From Pseudomonadota bacterium (GTDB lineage: Bacteria > Pseudomonadota > Gammaproteobacteria > Burkholderiales > Burkholderiaceae_C): a stretch of 47,531 nucleotides of DNA. The stretch covers positions 1 to 47,531 of the forward strand of contig JAFEEF010000025.1 in the NCBI GenBank assembly GCA_018241265.1. The letters are read 5' to 3'. The notes under the pieces were generated by a model. The model made no database searches. It was not told the origin of the DNA and saw only the letters and a list, made by a program, of their open reading frames with translations. Positions 30,545 through 40,096 of this stretch are shown in pieces (the first letter of the stretch is position 1; the number at the start of each line of letters is the position of its first letter). The position numbers and the translations under genes are program-made.

Positions 30545-31546
30545 TCAAGTCGGCGAAGCGGAGATTTGCGCCCAGGCGGCGGCGAAGTCGGGCGGCGGCG
30601 GCGCGGCGAACGCGAGCGGCGCACCGCTGCGCGGATGCTCGAAGGCGAGCTCGTGGGCATGCAACGCCTGGCGCGTCAGGCCCAGCAACGGCCGGCCGCC
30701 ATAGAGCGCATCGCCCACGAGCGGGTGGCCTATCGATGCCGCATGCACGCGGATCTGATGGGTGCGCCCGGTGTGCAACCGGCACTCGAGTGAGCTGCAG
30801 TCGAACGCGGCGGCGACGCGCCGGATGTCGGTGCGCGCCGGCCGTCCGCTCGCCACGACGGCCATGCGCGTGCGCGAGCGCGGGTCGCGCCCGATCGGCG
30901 CCTCGACCTGGCGTTCCGGCGGGTTCAGCGCACCATGCGCGATCGCCCGGTAGCGCCGGTCGACCTCGCGCGCCGCGATCGCGCGCACCAGCGCGGTCAC
31001 GGCCGTCAGGGTCTTGCCGACCACCATCAGCCCGGAGGTGTCCTTGTCGAGCCGGTGCACGATGCCGGCGCGCGGCAGCGCCGACGCCCCCGCGTGATGC
31101 GCCAGCAGCCCGTTGAGCAAGGTGCCCGACCAATGGCCGGCGGCAGGATGCACGACGAGGCCCGCCGGCTTGTCGACCACGAGCAGGTCGTCGTCCTCGT
31201 AGACGATCGCCAGTGCCAGCGGCTCGGCGCGGAATGCGCGGCTCTCGGCGGTCGGCACGAGGTCGGCCTGCACGCGCTGGCCGGCGCGGAGCTTGCGGGC
31301 CGCCACGCGCGCGACGACGCCGTCGACCCGCACATGACCGGCTTCGATCAGCCCCTGCAAATGGCTGCGCGAGAACTCGCCCGCCATCTCGACCAGCACC
31401 TTGTCGAGCCGTAGGCCGTGCCACGCGGCCGAGACCGTCGCGCTGCGCCGCTCGACATCGTCGGCCGCACCCGCATCGAGCGCGTCGGCATCGGGCTCCG
31501 CGTCGTCGGCGACGGGAACCGAGTCGGGCAACAGGGGAAAGGACAC
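30545..31546 (-). CDS. rluD: 23S rRNA pseudouridine synthase RluD
   Basis: 333 aa from GTG 31546. An N-terminal S4 domain (RLDKVLVEMAGEFSRSHLQG) is followed by the RluA-family core with catalytic Asp in GIVHRLDKDTSGLMVV and the substrate loop LHTGRTHQIRVH. It makes pseudouridines 1911, 1915 and 1917 in helix 69. An ATG at 31618 is in frame but would overlap the divergent bamD start and adds a non-homologous stretch, so the GTG is preferred with moderate certainty. An acidic Asp/Ala stretch precedes the S4 domain. Confidence 0.93.
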   Translation of the reverse strand: MSFPLLPDSVPVADDAEPDADALDAGAADDVERRSATVSAAWHGLRLDKVLVEMAGEFSRSHLQGLIEAGHVRVDGVVARVAARKLRAGQRVQADLVPTAESRAFRAEPLALAIVYEDDDLLVVDKPAGLVVHPAAGHWSGTLLNGLLAHHAGASALPRAGIVHRLDKDTSGLMVVGKTLTAVTALVRAIAAREVDRRYRAIAHGALNPPERQVEAPIGRDPRSRTRMAVVASGRPARTDIRRVAAAFDCSSLECRLHTGRTHQIRVHAASIGHPLVGDALYGGRPLLGLTRQALHAHELAFEHPRSGAPLAFAAPPPPDFAAAWAQISASPT

Positions 31547-31567
31547 GTCGGGGGTGAAACCTATAAT
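31540..31567 (+). promoter_or_regulatory. Promoter of bamD
   Basis: A perfect TATAAT at 31562-31567 with AGGACA (31540-31545) 16 bp upstream. The predicted start near 31574 gives a leader of about 43 nt to ATG 31617. The -35 overlaps the first codons of divergent rluD. Confidence 0.65.
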
Positions 31568-31616
31568 CGGCCTACGTCGAGACAGGCGCCGCCCGGCGGC
31601 GCGACCCACAAGGCTC

Positions 31617-32429
31617 ATGGATCTTTCGCAACCCTGGACCCGGCCGTCGGCCGCATGCGCCGCGGCGCTCGCGATGGTGCTCATGCTGGCCGCCTGCGGC
31701 AGCACGCCGAAGGAGCCCGAGGCGCAATGGAGTGCCGAGCGATTGTATTCAGAGGCCAAGGAAGAAGCCTCGAGCGGCAACTACGACCGCGCCGGCAAGC
31801 TCTACGAGCGCCTCGAAGGCCGCGCGTCCGGAACGCTGCTCGCGCAGCAGGCGCAGATCGAGCGCGCCTACATGCTCTACAAGACCGGCGAGAAGGCGCA
31901 GGCGCTGACCGTGCTCGAGCGCTTCATCAAGCTGCATCCGACGAGCCCGGCGCTCGACTATGCGCTGTACCTGCAAGGCATCGTCAACTTCAACGACAAT
32001 CTCGGGCTGCTCGGCAACCTCGCCGGCCAGGACCTGACCGAGCGCGACCAGCAGGCCTCGCGCGACGCCTACCAGTCGTACAAGCAGCTCATCGAGCAGT
32101 TCCCGCAGTCGATCTACGCCGACGACGCGCGGGCGCGCATGAACTACATCATCAACGCGCTGGCGGCCTACGAGGTCCACGTCGCCGACTACTACTACCG
32201 GCGCGGTGCCTACGTGGCGGCGGCGAACCGCGCGCAGCAGACCGTGCAGGACTTCCAGCAGTCGCCGTCGAACGAAGAGGCGCTGCAGATCATGGTGCGC
32301 AGCTACGACAAGCTCGGCCTCGTCGAGCTGCGCGACGATGCGACCCGGGTGCTGAAGAAGAACTTCCCGAACTCCGACCTCGTCGAAGGCGTGGCGCCCA
32401 AGGCCAAGCCCTGGTACCAGATCTGGTAG
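31617..32429 (+). CDS. bamD: Outer membrane assembly lipoprotein BamD (ComL)
   Basis: 270 aa. A lipoprotein signal ends in LAAC with Cys27, followed by five TPR repeats (AERLYSEAKEEASSGNYDRA, ALDYALYLQGIVNF). It is the essential lipoprotein of the BAM complex that contacts BamA. It is divergent from rluD, the conserved rluD/comL arrangement, and convergent with the helicase gene, 4 nt apart. Confidence 0.97.
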   Translation: MDLSQPWTRPSAACAAALAMVLMLAACGSTPKEPEAQWSAERLYSEAKEEASSGNYDRAGKLYERLEGRASGTLLAQQAQIERAYMLYKTGEKAQALTVLERFIKLHPTSPALDYALYLQGIVNFNDNLGLLGNLAGQDLTERDQQASRDAYQSYKQLIEQFPQSIYADDARARMNYIINALAAYEVHVADYYYRRGAYVAAANRAQQTVQDFQQSPSNEEALQIMVRSYDKLGLVELRDDATRVLKKNFPNSDLVEGVAPKAKPWYQIW

Positions 32430-32433
32430 CCGG

Positions 32434-34410
32434 TCAGAACGGCAGCTCGTCGAGCGCGCGCAGATCGGCGAGCCAGGCGAGCGCAGCGGCCTCGTCCGGC
32501 ACCATCGTCATCGGCGGCAACGCGTCGCGCAGGCGCCGCCCATAGTTCATGCCGGCCATGCGCGCGTCGCAGACGACGAGCAGCCCGCGGTCGGTCTCGC
32601 TGCGGATCAGCCGGCCCGCGCCCTGCTTCAGCGAGATCGCGGCCTCGGCGACGAAATAGTCGGCGAACGGATTGCGGCCTTCGTCCTCGAGACGCTTGAC
32701 GCGCGCCTCGACCAGCGGGTCGTTCGGCGGCGGGAACGGCAGCTTGTCGATCAGCACGCATTGCAGGGCCTCGCCCGGGATGTCGATGCCTTCCCAGAAG
32801 CTCTGCGAGCCGACCAGCACCGAGCGCGGCCGGGCCAGGAAGCTCTGCGTGAGCTGGCGCTTCGAGCTCTGTCCCTGCACCAGCACCTCGATCTCGTCGT
32901 CGGCGAGCAATTCCCGCAGCCGGTCGGCGATCACCGGCAAGGCACGCAAGGTCGTCGTGAGCACGAAGGTGCGGCCACCGAGCGCGCGGGCGCAGCGGGA
33001 CGCGAGCATCGCGACCGACGGCAGGTGGCCGGGATCATTCGGCTTCGGCATGCCGCGCGGCACATAGAGGCGCGCGTGCTCCGCGTAGTCGAACGGACTG
33101 CCGAGACGCAGTACCCGCGCATCTTCCAGGCCGGCCGACTCGGTGAACCACGTGAGCCCCTCGTCGTCGCCGAGCGTCGCCGACGTGAAGACCCAGGCCT
33201 TGGACGACTTGGCCATCTGCTCGCGCAGCGCCTCGCGGATGTCCAGGGGTGATTCGACCAGGCGCGCCTGGTGCATCGACAGGTCGATCCAGCGTACATG
33301 GCCGGACGGCGCAGCCGACTCGAAGCGCCGCGCCAGCGCAACGATCTCCAGGCCGCGCTCCTGCAGTTTGGCCAGATCGGGCGCCGACTCCGCCACGCCG
33401 CCGAGCGCCTCCGCCGCGGCATCGCAGGCCTGCGCCAGGGCCGCGAGCGCCGCGCTGAAGTCGGGCCGGCCGGCGCGTTCGTCCCAGCGCAGCTTGCGCA
33501 TGCCGCGGCCCGCCTCGGCGCTGCCCGCCGCGGCCAGGCGCAGCGTCCGCGCGGCCTGCTCGCACGCGCCCGACAGCTCCTGCCACGACGCCAGCCCGCG
33601 CGCCTGCTGCAGCCCGATGCCGAGCAGATCGCGCGCGAAATCGAGCACCTGCGAGCTGCCGAGCGTACGGCCGAGGAACTGCACGCCGGCCTCGGCGAGT
33701 TGGTGCGCCTCGTCGAACACCGCGACCTCGACGCTCGGCAACAGCTCGACGACGCCGGTATCGCGCAGGGCCATGTCGGCGAAGAACAGGTGGTGATTGA
33801 CCACGACGAGGTCGGCCGCCATCGCCTCGCGGCGCGCCTTCACGACATGGCAGCGGCGGAACTCCGGGCAGTCGCTGCCCAGGCAGTTCTCGCGCGTCGA
33901 CGTGACGAGCGGAATCACGCTGCTGCGCTCGTCGAGGCCCTCGAGCTCGGCGAGGTCGCCGGTCGCGGTACGCTGCGACCAGTGCTCGATCTTCGCCAGC
34001 GCGCGGATCGACCAGCGATCGGGAAACTCGCCGCTCAGGCGCGCCTGCGCCATCCGGTGCAGGCACAGATAGCTGCCGCGGCCCTTCAGCAATGCGACGG
34101 TCGCCGGCACGTTCAGCGCCGCCCGCAAGCGCGGCAGATCGCGCAGGAAGAGCTGGTCCTGCAGGCTCTTGGTCGCGGTGCTGATCAGCGCGCGCGCGCC
34201 GCTCAGCAAGGCCGGCACGAGATAGGCGTAGGTCTTGCCGACGCCGGTACCGGCTTCGGCGACGAGCGTGCGGCGCTCCTCGATCGCCTCGGCAACCGCG
34301 AGCGCCATGCGAAGCTGCACCTCGCGTTCGCGATGACCCGGATCGGCCTGGGAGAGCGCGCCGCCGCGTCCGAGCGCCGACGCGACCGCTTGCGAGAGCG
34401 CAGAGGTCAA
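32434..34410 (-). CDS. ATP-dependent DNA helicase, DinG/YoaA family
   Basis: 658 aa XPD-like superfamily 2 helicase. Walker A is AEAGTGVGKT (51-60), the DEAH box is at about 233-236, and four cysteines (116, 176, 181, 187) form the 4Fe-4S cluster in GRGSYLCLHR and ENCLGSDCPEFRRC. Motif VI is KQGAGRLIRS. It unwinds 5'-tailed or forked DNA in repair. Length is closer to YoaA than to DinG. The start is TTG at 34410, overlapping the DUF465 stop as TTGA; no ATG occurs before residue 35. Confidence 0.93.
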   Translation of the reverse strand: MTSALSQAVASALGRGGALSQADPGHREREVQLRMALAVAEAIEERRTLVAEAGTGVGKTYAYLVPALLSGARALISTATKSLQDQLFLRDLPRLRAALNVPATVALLKGRGSYLCLHRMAQARLSGEFPDRWSIRALAKIEHWSQRTATGDLAELEGLDERSSVIPLVTSTRENCLGSDCPEFRRCHVVKARREAMAADLVVVNHHLFFADMALRDTGVVELLPSVEVAVFDEAHQLAEAGVQFLGRTLGSSQVLDFARDLLGIGLQQARGLASWQELSGACEQAARTLRLAAAGSAEAGRGMRKLRWDERAGRPDFSAALAALAQACDAAAEALGGVAESAPDLAKLQERGLEIVALARRFESAAPSGHVRWIDLSMHQARLVESPLDIREALREQMAKSSKAWVFTSATLGDDEGLTWFTESAGLEDARVLRLGSPFDYAEHARLYVPRGMPKPNDPGHLPSVAMLASRCARALGGRTFVLTTTLRALPVIADRLRELLADDEIEVLVQGQSSKRQLTQSFLARPRSVLVGSQSFWEGIDIPGEALQCVLIDKLPFPPPNDPLVEARVKRLEDEGRNPFADYFVAEAAISLKQGAGRLIRSETDRGLLVVCDARMAGMNYGRRLRDALPPMTMVPDEAAALAWLADLRALDELPF

Positions 34411-34610
34411 GCCGGCTCGGGCGGGTCGAGCTCCGCCTCCAGGCGCGCGATCTGGTCGCGCAGCGCGAGGCGGCGTTTCTTCAGGCGGCGCAGTGCCAGA
34501 TCGTCGTCGGCGACCGTGACGGCGGCCTGGTCGATCAAGCCGTCGAGATCGGCATGCTCCATGCGCAGCTCGATGAGGCGGCGCGACAGCGAGTGCAGGT
34601 TCATGTCCAT
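34407..34610 (-). CDS. DUF465 family small protein (YdcH-like)
   Basis: 67 aa, a predicted helical hairpin with the family pattern HSLSRRLIELRMEHADLDGLID and LKKRRLALRDQIARLE. Function unknown. ATG 34610 is chosen by family length; another Met two codons on is possible. It is coupled to the helicase by a 4-nt overlap. A perfect TATAAT on the minus strand at 34688-34683 may drive the pair, although no good -35 is seen. Confidence 0.85.
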   Translation of the reverse strand: MDMNLHSLSRRLIELRMEHADLDGLIDQAAVTVADDDLALRRLKKRRLALRDQIARLEAELDPPEPA

Positions 34611-34684
34611 CGGTGTCGCGACCTTAGTCCGGTTTTCGCGTGGCGCGCATCCCGACACGAGGCCGCGCGGCGTGGCAAACGCAT

Positions 34685-34690
34685 TATAGT
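34685..34690 (+). promoter_or_regulatory. -10 box of the PP2C gene, overlapping a divergent TATAAT
   Basis: TATAGT on the plus strand ends only 8 nt before ATG 34699, which would give an almost leaderless mRNA. The minus strand of the same bases reads TATAAT (34688-34683) towards DUF465. No ribosome site precedes the ATG. Confidence 0.45.
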
Positions 34691-34698
34691 TTTCGGCC

Positions 34699-35463
34699 AT
34701 GAGCAGCAGCCCCGGCTATCGCCTCTCGGCCACCACCGGCATCCATCGCGGCGACAGGGCCTACCAGCAGGACCAGGTGGAGATCATCCCGCACCGCCGT
34801 GTCGCCGGCTGCGTGATGGGCGTGGTGGCCGACGGCATGGGCGGCAAGAGCGGCGGGCGCAAGGCCGCCGACCAGGTGCTGCTGACCGCGCAGCAGCTCT
34901 TCGAAGGCTATGCGCCCGACCGTGACGATCCGGCCGAGGCGCTCAAGCAGCTCGTGCTCGAAGCCCACCTGATGATCAAGCTGACCGCGATCACGTCGGA
35001 GGAAGAGCCGCACAGCACCGTCGCCGCCTTCCTGATCGGCCCGGGCCGCGACTGCAACGTCGTGCATGCGGGCGATTCGCGCGTCTACCATTTCCGCGGC
35101 CCCGATCTGGTGTCGCGCACGATCGACCATTCGTACGTGCAGCGCCTCGTCAACGAAGGCCAGATCACCGAGGAAGAGGCCAACATCCACCCGCAGTCGA
35201 ACCTGCTGACCGGCTGCCTCGGCACCAACCAGGACCCGCCGGTCACGCAGCAGAACATCGAACGGCTCGAAGTCGGCGATTCGGTGCTCGCCTGCAGCGA
35301 TGGCCTGTGGCACTACTTCACGCCGCGCGAGCTCGGTGCCATCGTGCATTCGCTGTCGCCGCGCGAGGCGAGCGAGATGCTGGTGACCAAGGCGCGCCAG
35401 CGCGCACGCGGCGGCGGCGACAACCTGTCGCTCGCGCTGGTGCGTGTCGACCCGCTGGGCTGA
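34699..35463 (+). CDS. PP2C-family serine/threonine protein phosphatase
   Basis: 254 aa, a complete PP2C domain with no extra domains. Metal-binding aspartates are in VVADGMGGKSGG (Asp45), HAGDSRVYHF, CSDGLWHYF and GGGDNLSLAL. The first motif, HRGDRAYQQDQVEI, lacks the usual RxxNED wording but keeps an acidic pattern. It probably dephosphorylates Ser/Thr residues in the cytoplasm. No kinase gene is nearby. The start has almost no leader (see the -10 box at 34685). Confidence 0.92.
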   Translation: MSSSPGYRLSATTGIHRGDRAYQQDQVEIIPHRRVAGCVMGVVADGMGGKSGGRKAADQVLLTAQQLFEGYAPDRDDPAEALKQLVLEAHLMIKLTAITSEEEPHSTVAAFLIGPGRDCNVVHAGDSRVYHFRGPDLVSRTIDHSYVQRLVNEGQITEEEANIHPQSNLLTGCLGTNQDPPVTQQNIERLEVGDSVLACSDGLWHYFTPRELGAIVHSLSPREASEMLVTKARQRARGGGDNLSLALVRVDPLG

Positions 35464-35494
35464 CAGCCGAGATAGGCGACTTCGCTCCTGCGAC

Positions 35495-36121
35495 TCAGGG
35501 CGCGCTGGCGGGCGGCAACGGCGCCGACACCTTGCCGCGCGCGGCACGCTCGAGGTTGCGTTGCTCGACTTCCTTGCGATGCGCCTCTGCGGCCTGCTGG
35601 CGTGCCTCGAACTCGGCACGGCTGCGCGCCTCGTCGGTGCGGCGTTCGAGCGGTATCCCGGCACCGACGCCGCTGGCCGCCGGACGCGGTGTCGGCCGCG
35701 GCTGCGGCTGCGGCTGCGGACGCACCATCACCTGCGGTTCGGATTGCCGGTGCAACGCTTCGCGGCCTTCCGGCGAGCTGGCGGCGCTCTGCCGCTCGCG
35801 GTCGCGCTGCTGGTTGTCGGCGATCTCGCCACGGCGCTGCGCCGCGCGCTCCTTGCGCTCGGCGTCGTCGAGCGCGGTCTCGCGATGGCGCAGCCGCGTC
35901 AACGCCTCGCGCTCCTCGCGGCGCGCCATGTCGACGCACGACGTCACGACGAAGCGCGTCTCGCATTCGGCCTTGCGGCGCTCGAACTCGGCTTCGGCAT
36001 CGGCACGATCGCGACGGATCGCGGCGCGCTCGGCATCGGCGCCTTCGACAGCGTGGGTCGCCGATGCCGAGGCGACGAGCGCACCCGCCGCGACGGCGGC
36101 ACGGATCCGGAACTTCATCAT
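35495..36121 (-). CDS. Exported coiled-coil protein, conserved in betaproteobacteria
   Basis: 208 aa. A signal peptide (about 1-24, ends ATHA) precedes a charged helical region (28-115) with two cysteines, Cys53 and Cys62, in a CETRFVVTSC motif. Then come a Pro/Gln stretch (RPQPQPQPRPTPRP, 134-147) and a second charged helix (158-193). I recognise the Cys-containing pattern from uncharacterised Burkholderiales proteins but know no function. A periplasmic disulfide-locked coiled coil is likely. ATG 36121 overlaps the zapE stop as ATGA. Confidence 0.8.
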   Translation of the reverse strand: MMKFRIRAAVAAGALVASASATHAVEGADAERAAIRRDRADAEAEFERRKAECETRFVVTSCVDMARREEREALTRLRHRETALDDAERKERAAQRRGEIADNQQRDRERQSAASSPEGREALHRQSEPQVMVRPQPQPQPRPTPRPAASGVGAGIPLERRTDEARSRAEFEARQQAAEAHRKEVEQRNLERAARGKVSAPLPPASAP

Positions 36122-37227
36122 GTCAATGAAGTATCGACGTCGCGCCGCGCCAGCGCGAGGAACTCCGCCGATTGCATCTCGCGCAACCGGGATACCGTGC
36201 GCGCAAACTCGTGCGCCAGCGCGCCTTCGGTGTAGAGCTGCTCCGGTTCGACCTCGGCCGATACGATCAGCTTGACGCGCCGGTCGTACAGCACGTCGAC
36301 CAGCCACGTGAAGCGGCGCGCCTCCGACGCCATGCGCGGCGACATCTGCGGCACGCCCGAGAGCAGCAAGGTGTGGAACTGCGTCGCGAGCTCGAGGTAG
36401 TCGTTCTGCGAGCGCGGACCGCCGCACAGCTCCTTGAAATCGAACCAGACCACGCCGCCCGCACGCCGGCGCGCGCGGATCTCGCGGTGCTCGATGTGCA
36501 GCACCGGATCCTGGTCGCGCGCTTCCGCGAGGCGATCGAACGCATCCGTCATCGCTCGATCGGCATCGGCGCCGAGCGGCGTGTGATAGAAGCCGAGCTG
36601 CTCGAGCGTGAGCTGCCGGTAGTCGGTACCGGCATCGACGTCGATGACCTCGAGCTTGTCGTTCAAGAGCGCGATCGCCGGCAGGATGCGGTCGCGGTGC
36701 AGGCCGTTCGGATAGAGATCGTCGGGCTTGAAGTTCGAGGTCGTGACGATGCTGACGCGGTTCGCCAACATCGCCTCCAGCAGCCGGTACAGGATCATCG
36801 CGTCGGTGACGTCGGCGACATGGAACTCGTCGAAGCAGATCAACCGATGGCGGCGCGAGATGCGGCGGCCGAGCTCCTGCAGCGGATCGACCGTGCCCTG
36901 CAGCTCGGCGAGCTCGCGGTGCACCTCGCGCATGAACTCGTGGAAGTGCAGCCGCGTCTTGCGCACCAGCGGCACCGACTGGAAGAAGCAGTCCATCAGG
37001 AAGCTCTTCCCGCGGCCCACGCCGCCGTACATGTAGACGCCGCGCGGTATCGGCGGCCGCACGACCAGCTTGGTCAGCGCGTTGCTGCGGCGCGCCTTGT
37101 AGGCGATCCATTCGTTCTCGCAGCGTTCGAGCGCATCGATCGCGCGCAGCTGCGCGGCATCGGCCGTGTAGCCACGCTCCTTCAGCGCCTGCTCGTAGAC
37201 CTCGCGCACACCCACGACTTGAACCAC
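36118..37227 (-). CDS. zapE: Cell division protein ZapE (AFG1-like ATPase)
   Basis: 369 aa P-loop ATPase that acts at the Z ring in late constriction. Walker A is GGVGRGKSFLMD, Walker B is LICFDEFHV, and TTSNFKPDDLYPNGLHR is a family landmark. It starts with a non-ATG codon: GTG at 37227, or GTG at 37209, which fits the family N-terminus (VREVYEQAL) better; neither has a strong ribosome site. It is 22 nt after lpdA, the usual betaproteobacterial neighbour. Confidence 0.94.
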   Translation of the reverse strand: MVQVVGVREVYEQALKERGYTADAAQLRAIDALERCENEWIAYKARRSNALTKLVVRPPIPRGVYMYGGVGRGKSFLMDCFFQSVPLVRKTRLHFHEFMREVHRELAELQGTVDPLQELGRRISRRHRLICFDEFHVADVTDAMILYRLLEAMLANRVSIVTTSNFKPDDLYPNGLHRDRILPAIALLNDKLEVIDVDAGTDYRQLTLEQLGFYHTPLGADADRAMTDAFDRLAEARDQDPVLHIEHREIRARRRAGGVVWFDFKELCGGPRSQNDYLELATQFHTLLLSGVPQMSPRMASEARRFTWLVDVLYDRRVKLIVSAEVEPEQLYTEGALAHEFARTVSRLREMQSAEFLALARRDVDTSLT

Positions 37228-37249
37228 GGCGTGACGTCGGCCGCCGTGG

Positions 37250-38677
37250 TCAGAAATTCAGCGCGCGCTTGTCGACCGCGAGCGCCGCTTCCTTCGTCGC
37301 TTCGCTCAGGCTCGGATGCGCATGGCAGATGCGCCCGATGTCCTCGGACGATGCCTTGAACTCCATCGCGACCACGGCCTCGGAGATCAGCTCAGAAACA
37401 TACGGCCCGATCATGTGGACGCCGAGGATCTCGTCGGTCTTCGCGTCGGCGATGACCTTGACGAAGCCGGTCGTGTCGCCGAGCGCACGCGCCCGGCCGT
37501 TGGCCATGAAGGGGAACGTGCCGGCCTTGTAGGCACGGCCCGACGCCTTGAGCTGCTGCTCGGTCTGGCCGACCCAGGCGATCTCGGGGCTGGTGTAGAT
37601 CACCCACGGCACGGTGTTGAAGTCGACGTGCGGATGCTGGCCGACGATGCGCTCGGCCACCGCGACGCCTTCTTCCTCGGCCTTGTGCGCGAGCATCGGC
37701 CCGCGTACCACGTCGCCGATCGCCCAGACGTTGGTCAGATTGGTCTTGCAATCGCCGTCGACCGCGACGAAGCCGCGTTCGTCGAGTTTCAGGCCTACCG
37801 CCTCCGCGTTCAGGCCGTCGGTGTTCGGCACCCGGCCGATCGAGACGATCAGCTTGTCGCAGGCAAAGCTCTGCGCCGCGCCCGACGCGTCGGTGTAAGC
37901 CACCTGCACGCCGCCGTCGCCGCCCTCCACTTCGGTGATCTTGACGCCGAGCTGAACCTTCAGGCCCTGCTTCGCGAACGCCTTCTGCGCTTCCTTCGCA
38001 ACCTGCTCGTCGACGGCACCGAGGAACGCCGGCAAGGCTTCGAGCACCGTGACGTCGGCGCCGAGACGCCGCCACACCGAGCCCATCTCGAGGCCGATCA
38101 CGCCGGCGCCGATCAGGCCGAGCTTCTTCGGCACCTCGGGAATGCTGAGCGCGCCGTCGTTCGACAGGATGGTCTTCTCGTCGAATGCGGCACCCGGGAG
38201 CGCGCGCGGGTTGGAGCCGGTGGCGACGATCACGTGGCGTGCGGTCAAGGTATCGGGCTTGGCGCCGGCGACCGCGATCTCCCACCCCTCGTCGCCGCCC
38301 TTCACGAACGAGCCGCGGCCGTGGAAGAACGTCACCTTGTTCTTCTTGAAGAGGTAGGTGATGCCGTCGTTGTTCTGCTTCACCACCGTCGCGCGGCGCG
38401 CCTGCATCTTCGCGACGTCGATCGACAGGTTGTCGAGCTTGATGCCGTGATCGGCAAACGCATGCCCGGCATGCTCGTAGTGCTCGCTCGACTGCAGGAG
38501 CGCCTTGCTCGGGATGCAGCCGATGTTGGTACAGGTGCCGCCGAGTGCCGGGCCGCCCTTGTCGTTCTTCCACTCGTCGATGCAGGCGGTGTTGAGGCCG
38601 AGCTGCGCCGCGCGGATCGCCGCGACGTAGCCGCCGGGGCCGCCGCCGATCACGACGACATCGAAGTTGTTCGCCAT
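37250..38677 (-). CDS. lpdA: Dihydrolipoyl dehydrogenase (E3)
   Basis: 475 aa flavoprotein that reoxidises the lipoyl arm of the 2-oxoglutarate dehydrogenase complex with NAD+. FAD motif [12 protein letters not shown], redox disulfide Cys49/Cys54 in [16 protein letters not shown] motif [13 protein letters not shown], and the C-terminal HAHPSLSEA with the catalytic His are intact. It sits 13 nt after odhB, so it is the complex-specific E3. Confidence 0.97.
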   Translation of the reverse strand: MANNFDVVVIGGGPGGYVAAIRAAQLGLNTACIDEWKNDKGGPALGGTCTNIGCIPSKALLQSSEHYEHAGHAFADHGIKLDNLSIDVAKMQARRATVVKQNNDGITYLFKKNKVTFFHGRGSFVKGGDEGWEIAVAGAKPDTLTARHVIVATGSNPRALPGAAFDEKTILSNDGALSIPEVPKKLGLIGAGVIGLEMGSVWRRLGADVTVLEALPAFLGAVDEQVAKEAQKAFAKQGLKVQLGVKITEVEGGDGGVQVAYTDASGAAQSFACDKLIVSIGRVPNTDGLNAEAVGLKLDERGFVAVDGDCKTNLTNVWAIGDVVRGPMLAHKAEEEGVAVAERIVGQHPHVDFNTVPWVIYTSPEIAWVGQTEQQLKASGRAYKAGTFPFMANGRARALGDTTGFVKVIADAKTDEILGVHMIGPYVSELISEAVVAMEFKASSEDIGRICHAHPSLSEATKEAALAVDKRALNF

Positions 38678-38690
38678 GGTCGTGTCGCTC

Positions 38691-39998
38691 TCAAATATCG
38701 AACAGGAGGCGCGCCGGGTCTTCGAGCGCTTCCTTCATCGCGACCAGCGCCAGCACTGCTTCGCGGCCGTCGATGATGCGGTGGTCGTAGCTCATCGCGA
38801 GGTAGTTCATCGGCCGGACCACGACCTGGCCGTTCTCGACGACCGCGCGGTCCTTGGTCGCATGCACGCCGAGGATCGCCGACTGCGGCGGGTTGATGAT
38901 CGGCGTCGACAGCATCGAGCCGAACACGCCGCCGTTGCTGATCGAGAAGGTGCCGCCGGTCAGGTCGTCGAGGCCCAGCTTGCCGTCGCGCGCCTTGGTG
39001 CCGAACTCGGCGATCTTCTTCTCGATGTCGGCAAAGCTCATCTGGTCGGCGTTGCGCAGGATGGGCACGACCAACCCGCGCGGCGAGCCGACCGCGATGC
39101 CGATGTCGAAGTAGCCGTGGTAGACGATGTCGTTGCCGTCCACCGACGCGTTGACGACGGGATACTTCTTCAGCGCCGCGACCGCCGCCTTCACGAAGAA
39201 GCTCATGAAGCCGATCTTGACGCCGTGCTCCTTCTCGAACTTCTCCTGGAAGCGCTTGCGCATCTCCATCACCGGAGCCATGTTGACTTCGTTGAAGGTC
39301 GTCAGGATCGCGTTGGTCGACTGCGACTCGACGAGGCGCTCGGCGATGCGCGCGCGCAGGCGGCTCATCGGCACGCGCTGCTCGGGCCGGTCGCCGAGCG
39401 ACGGCATCGCCGGCGTCGGCACCGGCGGCAATGCCGGCCTGGCCTGCGCGGGCGCCTTGGGTGCGGGCGGCGCCGTGACCGGCGGCGTCGCGGCGACCGG
39501 CGGCCGAGCGCCGCCGCTCTCCATCGCCGCGAGCACGTCGCCCTTGGTGATGCGGCCGTCGCGGCCGGTGCCGGTGACGGTCTCCGACGCGATGCGGTTG
39601 TCGGCCATCAGCTTGGCGGCCGCGGGCATCGCGGTGCCGCGCGTCGCGGCGTCGGCTGCCGGCGGCGGGCTGACGCCGGGCGTCGCGCCCGGTGCCGGCT
39701 GGGCGGGCGCAACCGCCTTGACCTCGTTGGAGGTCATCGCCGCCTTCGCGGCCGAGCCTTCGGAGTCGATCTTCGCGATCACTTCCTCGGCAACCACGGT
39801 CTCGCCGTCGGTCTTGACGATCTGTGCCATCACGCCGGAAGACGGCGCGGGCACTTCGAGCACGACCTTGTCGGTCTCGATCTCGATCAGGATCTCGTCC
39901 ATCTCGACCGGATCGCCCGGCTTCTTCTTCCACGTCAGCAAGGTGGCCTCGGCCACCGACTCGGACAGCTGCGGAACCTTCACTTCAACGATTGCCAT
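38691..39998 (-). CDS. odhB: Dihydrolipoyl succinyltransferase (E2 of 2-oxoglutarate dehydrogenase)
   Basis: 435 aa. A single lipoyl domain (1-77) carries Lys44 in [12 protein letters not shown] Pro/Ala linker, a peripheral subunit-binding domain (about 122-160), a second Pro/Ala linker and the catalytic domain follow, with [13 protein letters not shown] holding the active-site His. It forms the core that transfers succinyl groups to CoA. The 104-nt gap after sucA contains two GC-rich palindromes. Confidence 0.97.
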   Translation of the reverse strand: MAIVEVKVPQLSESVAEATLLTWKKKPGDPVEMDEILIEIETDKVVLEVPAPSSGVMAQIVKTDGETVVAEEVIAKIDSEGSAAKAAMTSNEVKAVAPAQPAPGATPGVSPPPAADAATRGTAMPAAAKLMADNRIASETVTGTGRDGRITKGDVLAAMESGGARPPVAATPPVTAPPAPKAPAQARPALPPVPTPAMPSLGDRPEQRVPMSRLRARIAERLVESQSTNAILTTFNEVNMAPVMEMRKRFQEKFEKEHGVKIGFMSFFVKAAVAALKKYPVVNASVDGNDIVYHGYFDIGIAVGSPRGLVVPILRNADQMSFADIEKKIAEFGTKARDGKLGLDDLTGGTFSISNGGVFGSMLSTPIINPPQSAILGVHATKDRAVVENGQVVVRPMNYLAMSYDHRIIDGREAVLALVAMKEALEDPARLLFDI

Positions 39999-40016
39999 GA
40001 TGTGTCTTCATTGAGC

Positions 40017-40096
40017 GGCGCCCCGGGCGCCGAAGCGCCGCGTCCGGCGGCCGCCAGGCCGATCCGAACACGGCGAGTCGTTGCGGCCTCGGCCGC
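40017..40096 (-). repeat. Two GC-rich palindromes between sucA and odhB
   Basis: GCGGCC-TC-GGCCGC (40083-40096) begins 7 nt after the sucA stop, and GGCGCC-CCG-GGCGCC (40017-40031) lies 19 nt before the odhB start. Neither has a T tract. They may tune E1 to E2 ratios by mRNA processing or partial termination. Confidence 0.45.
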
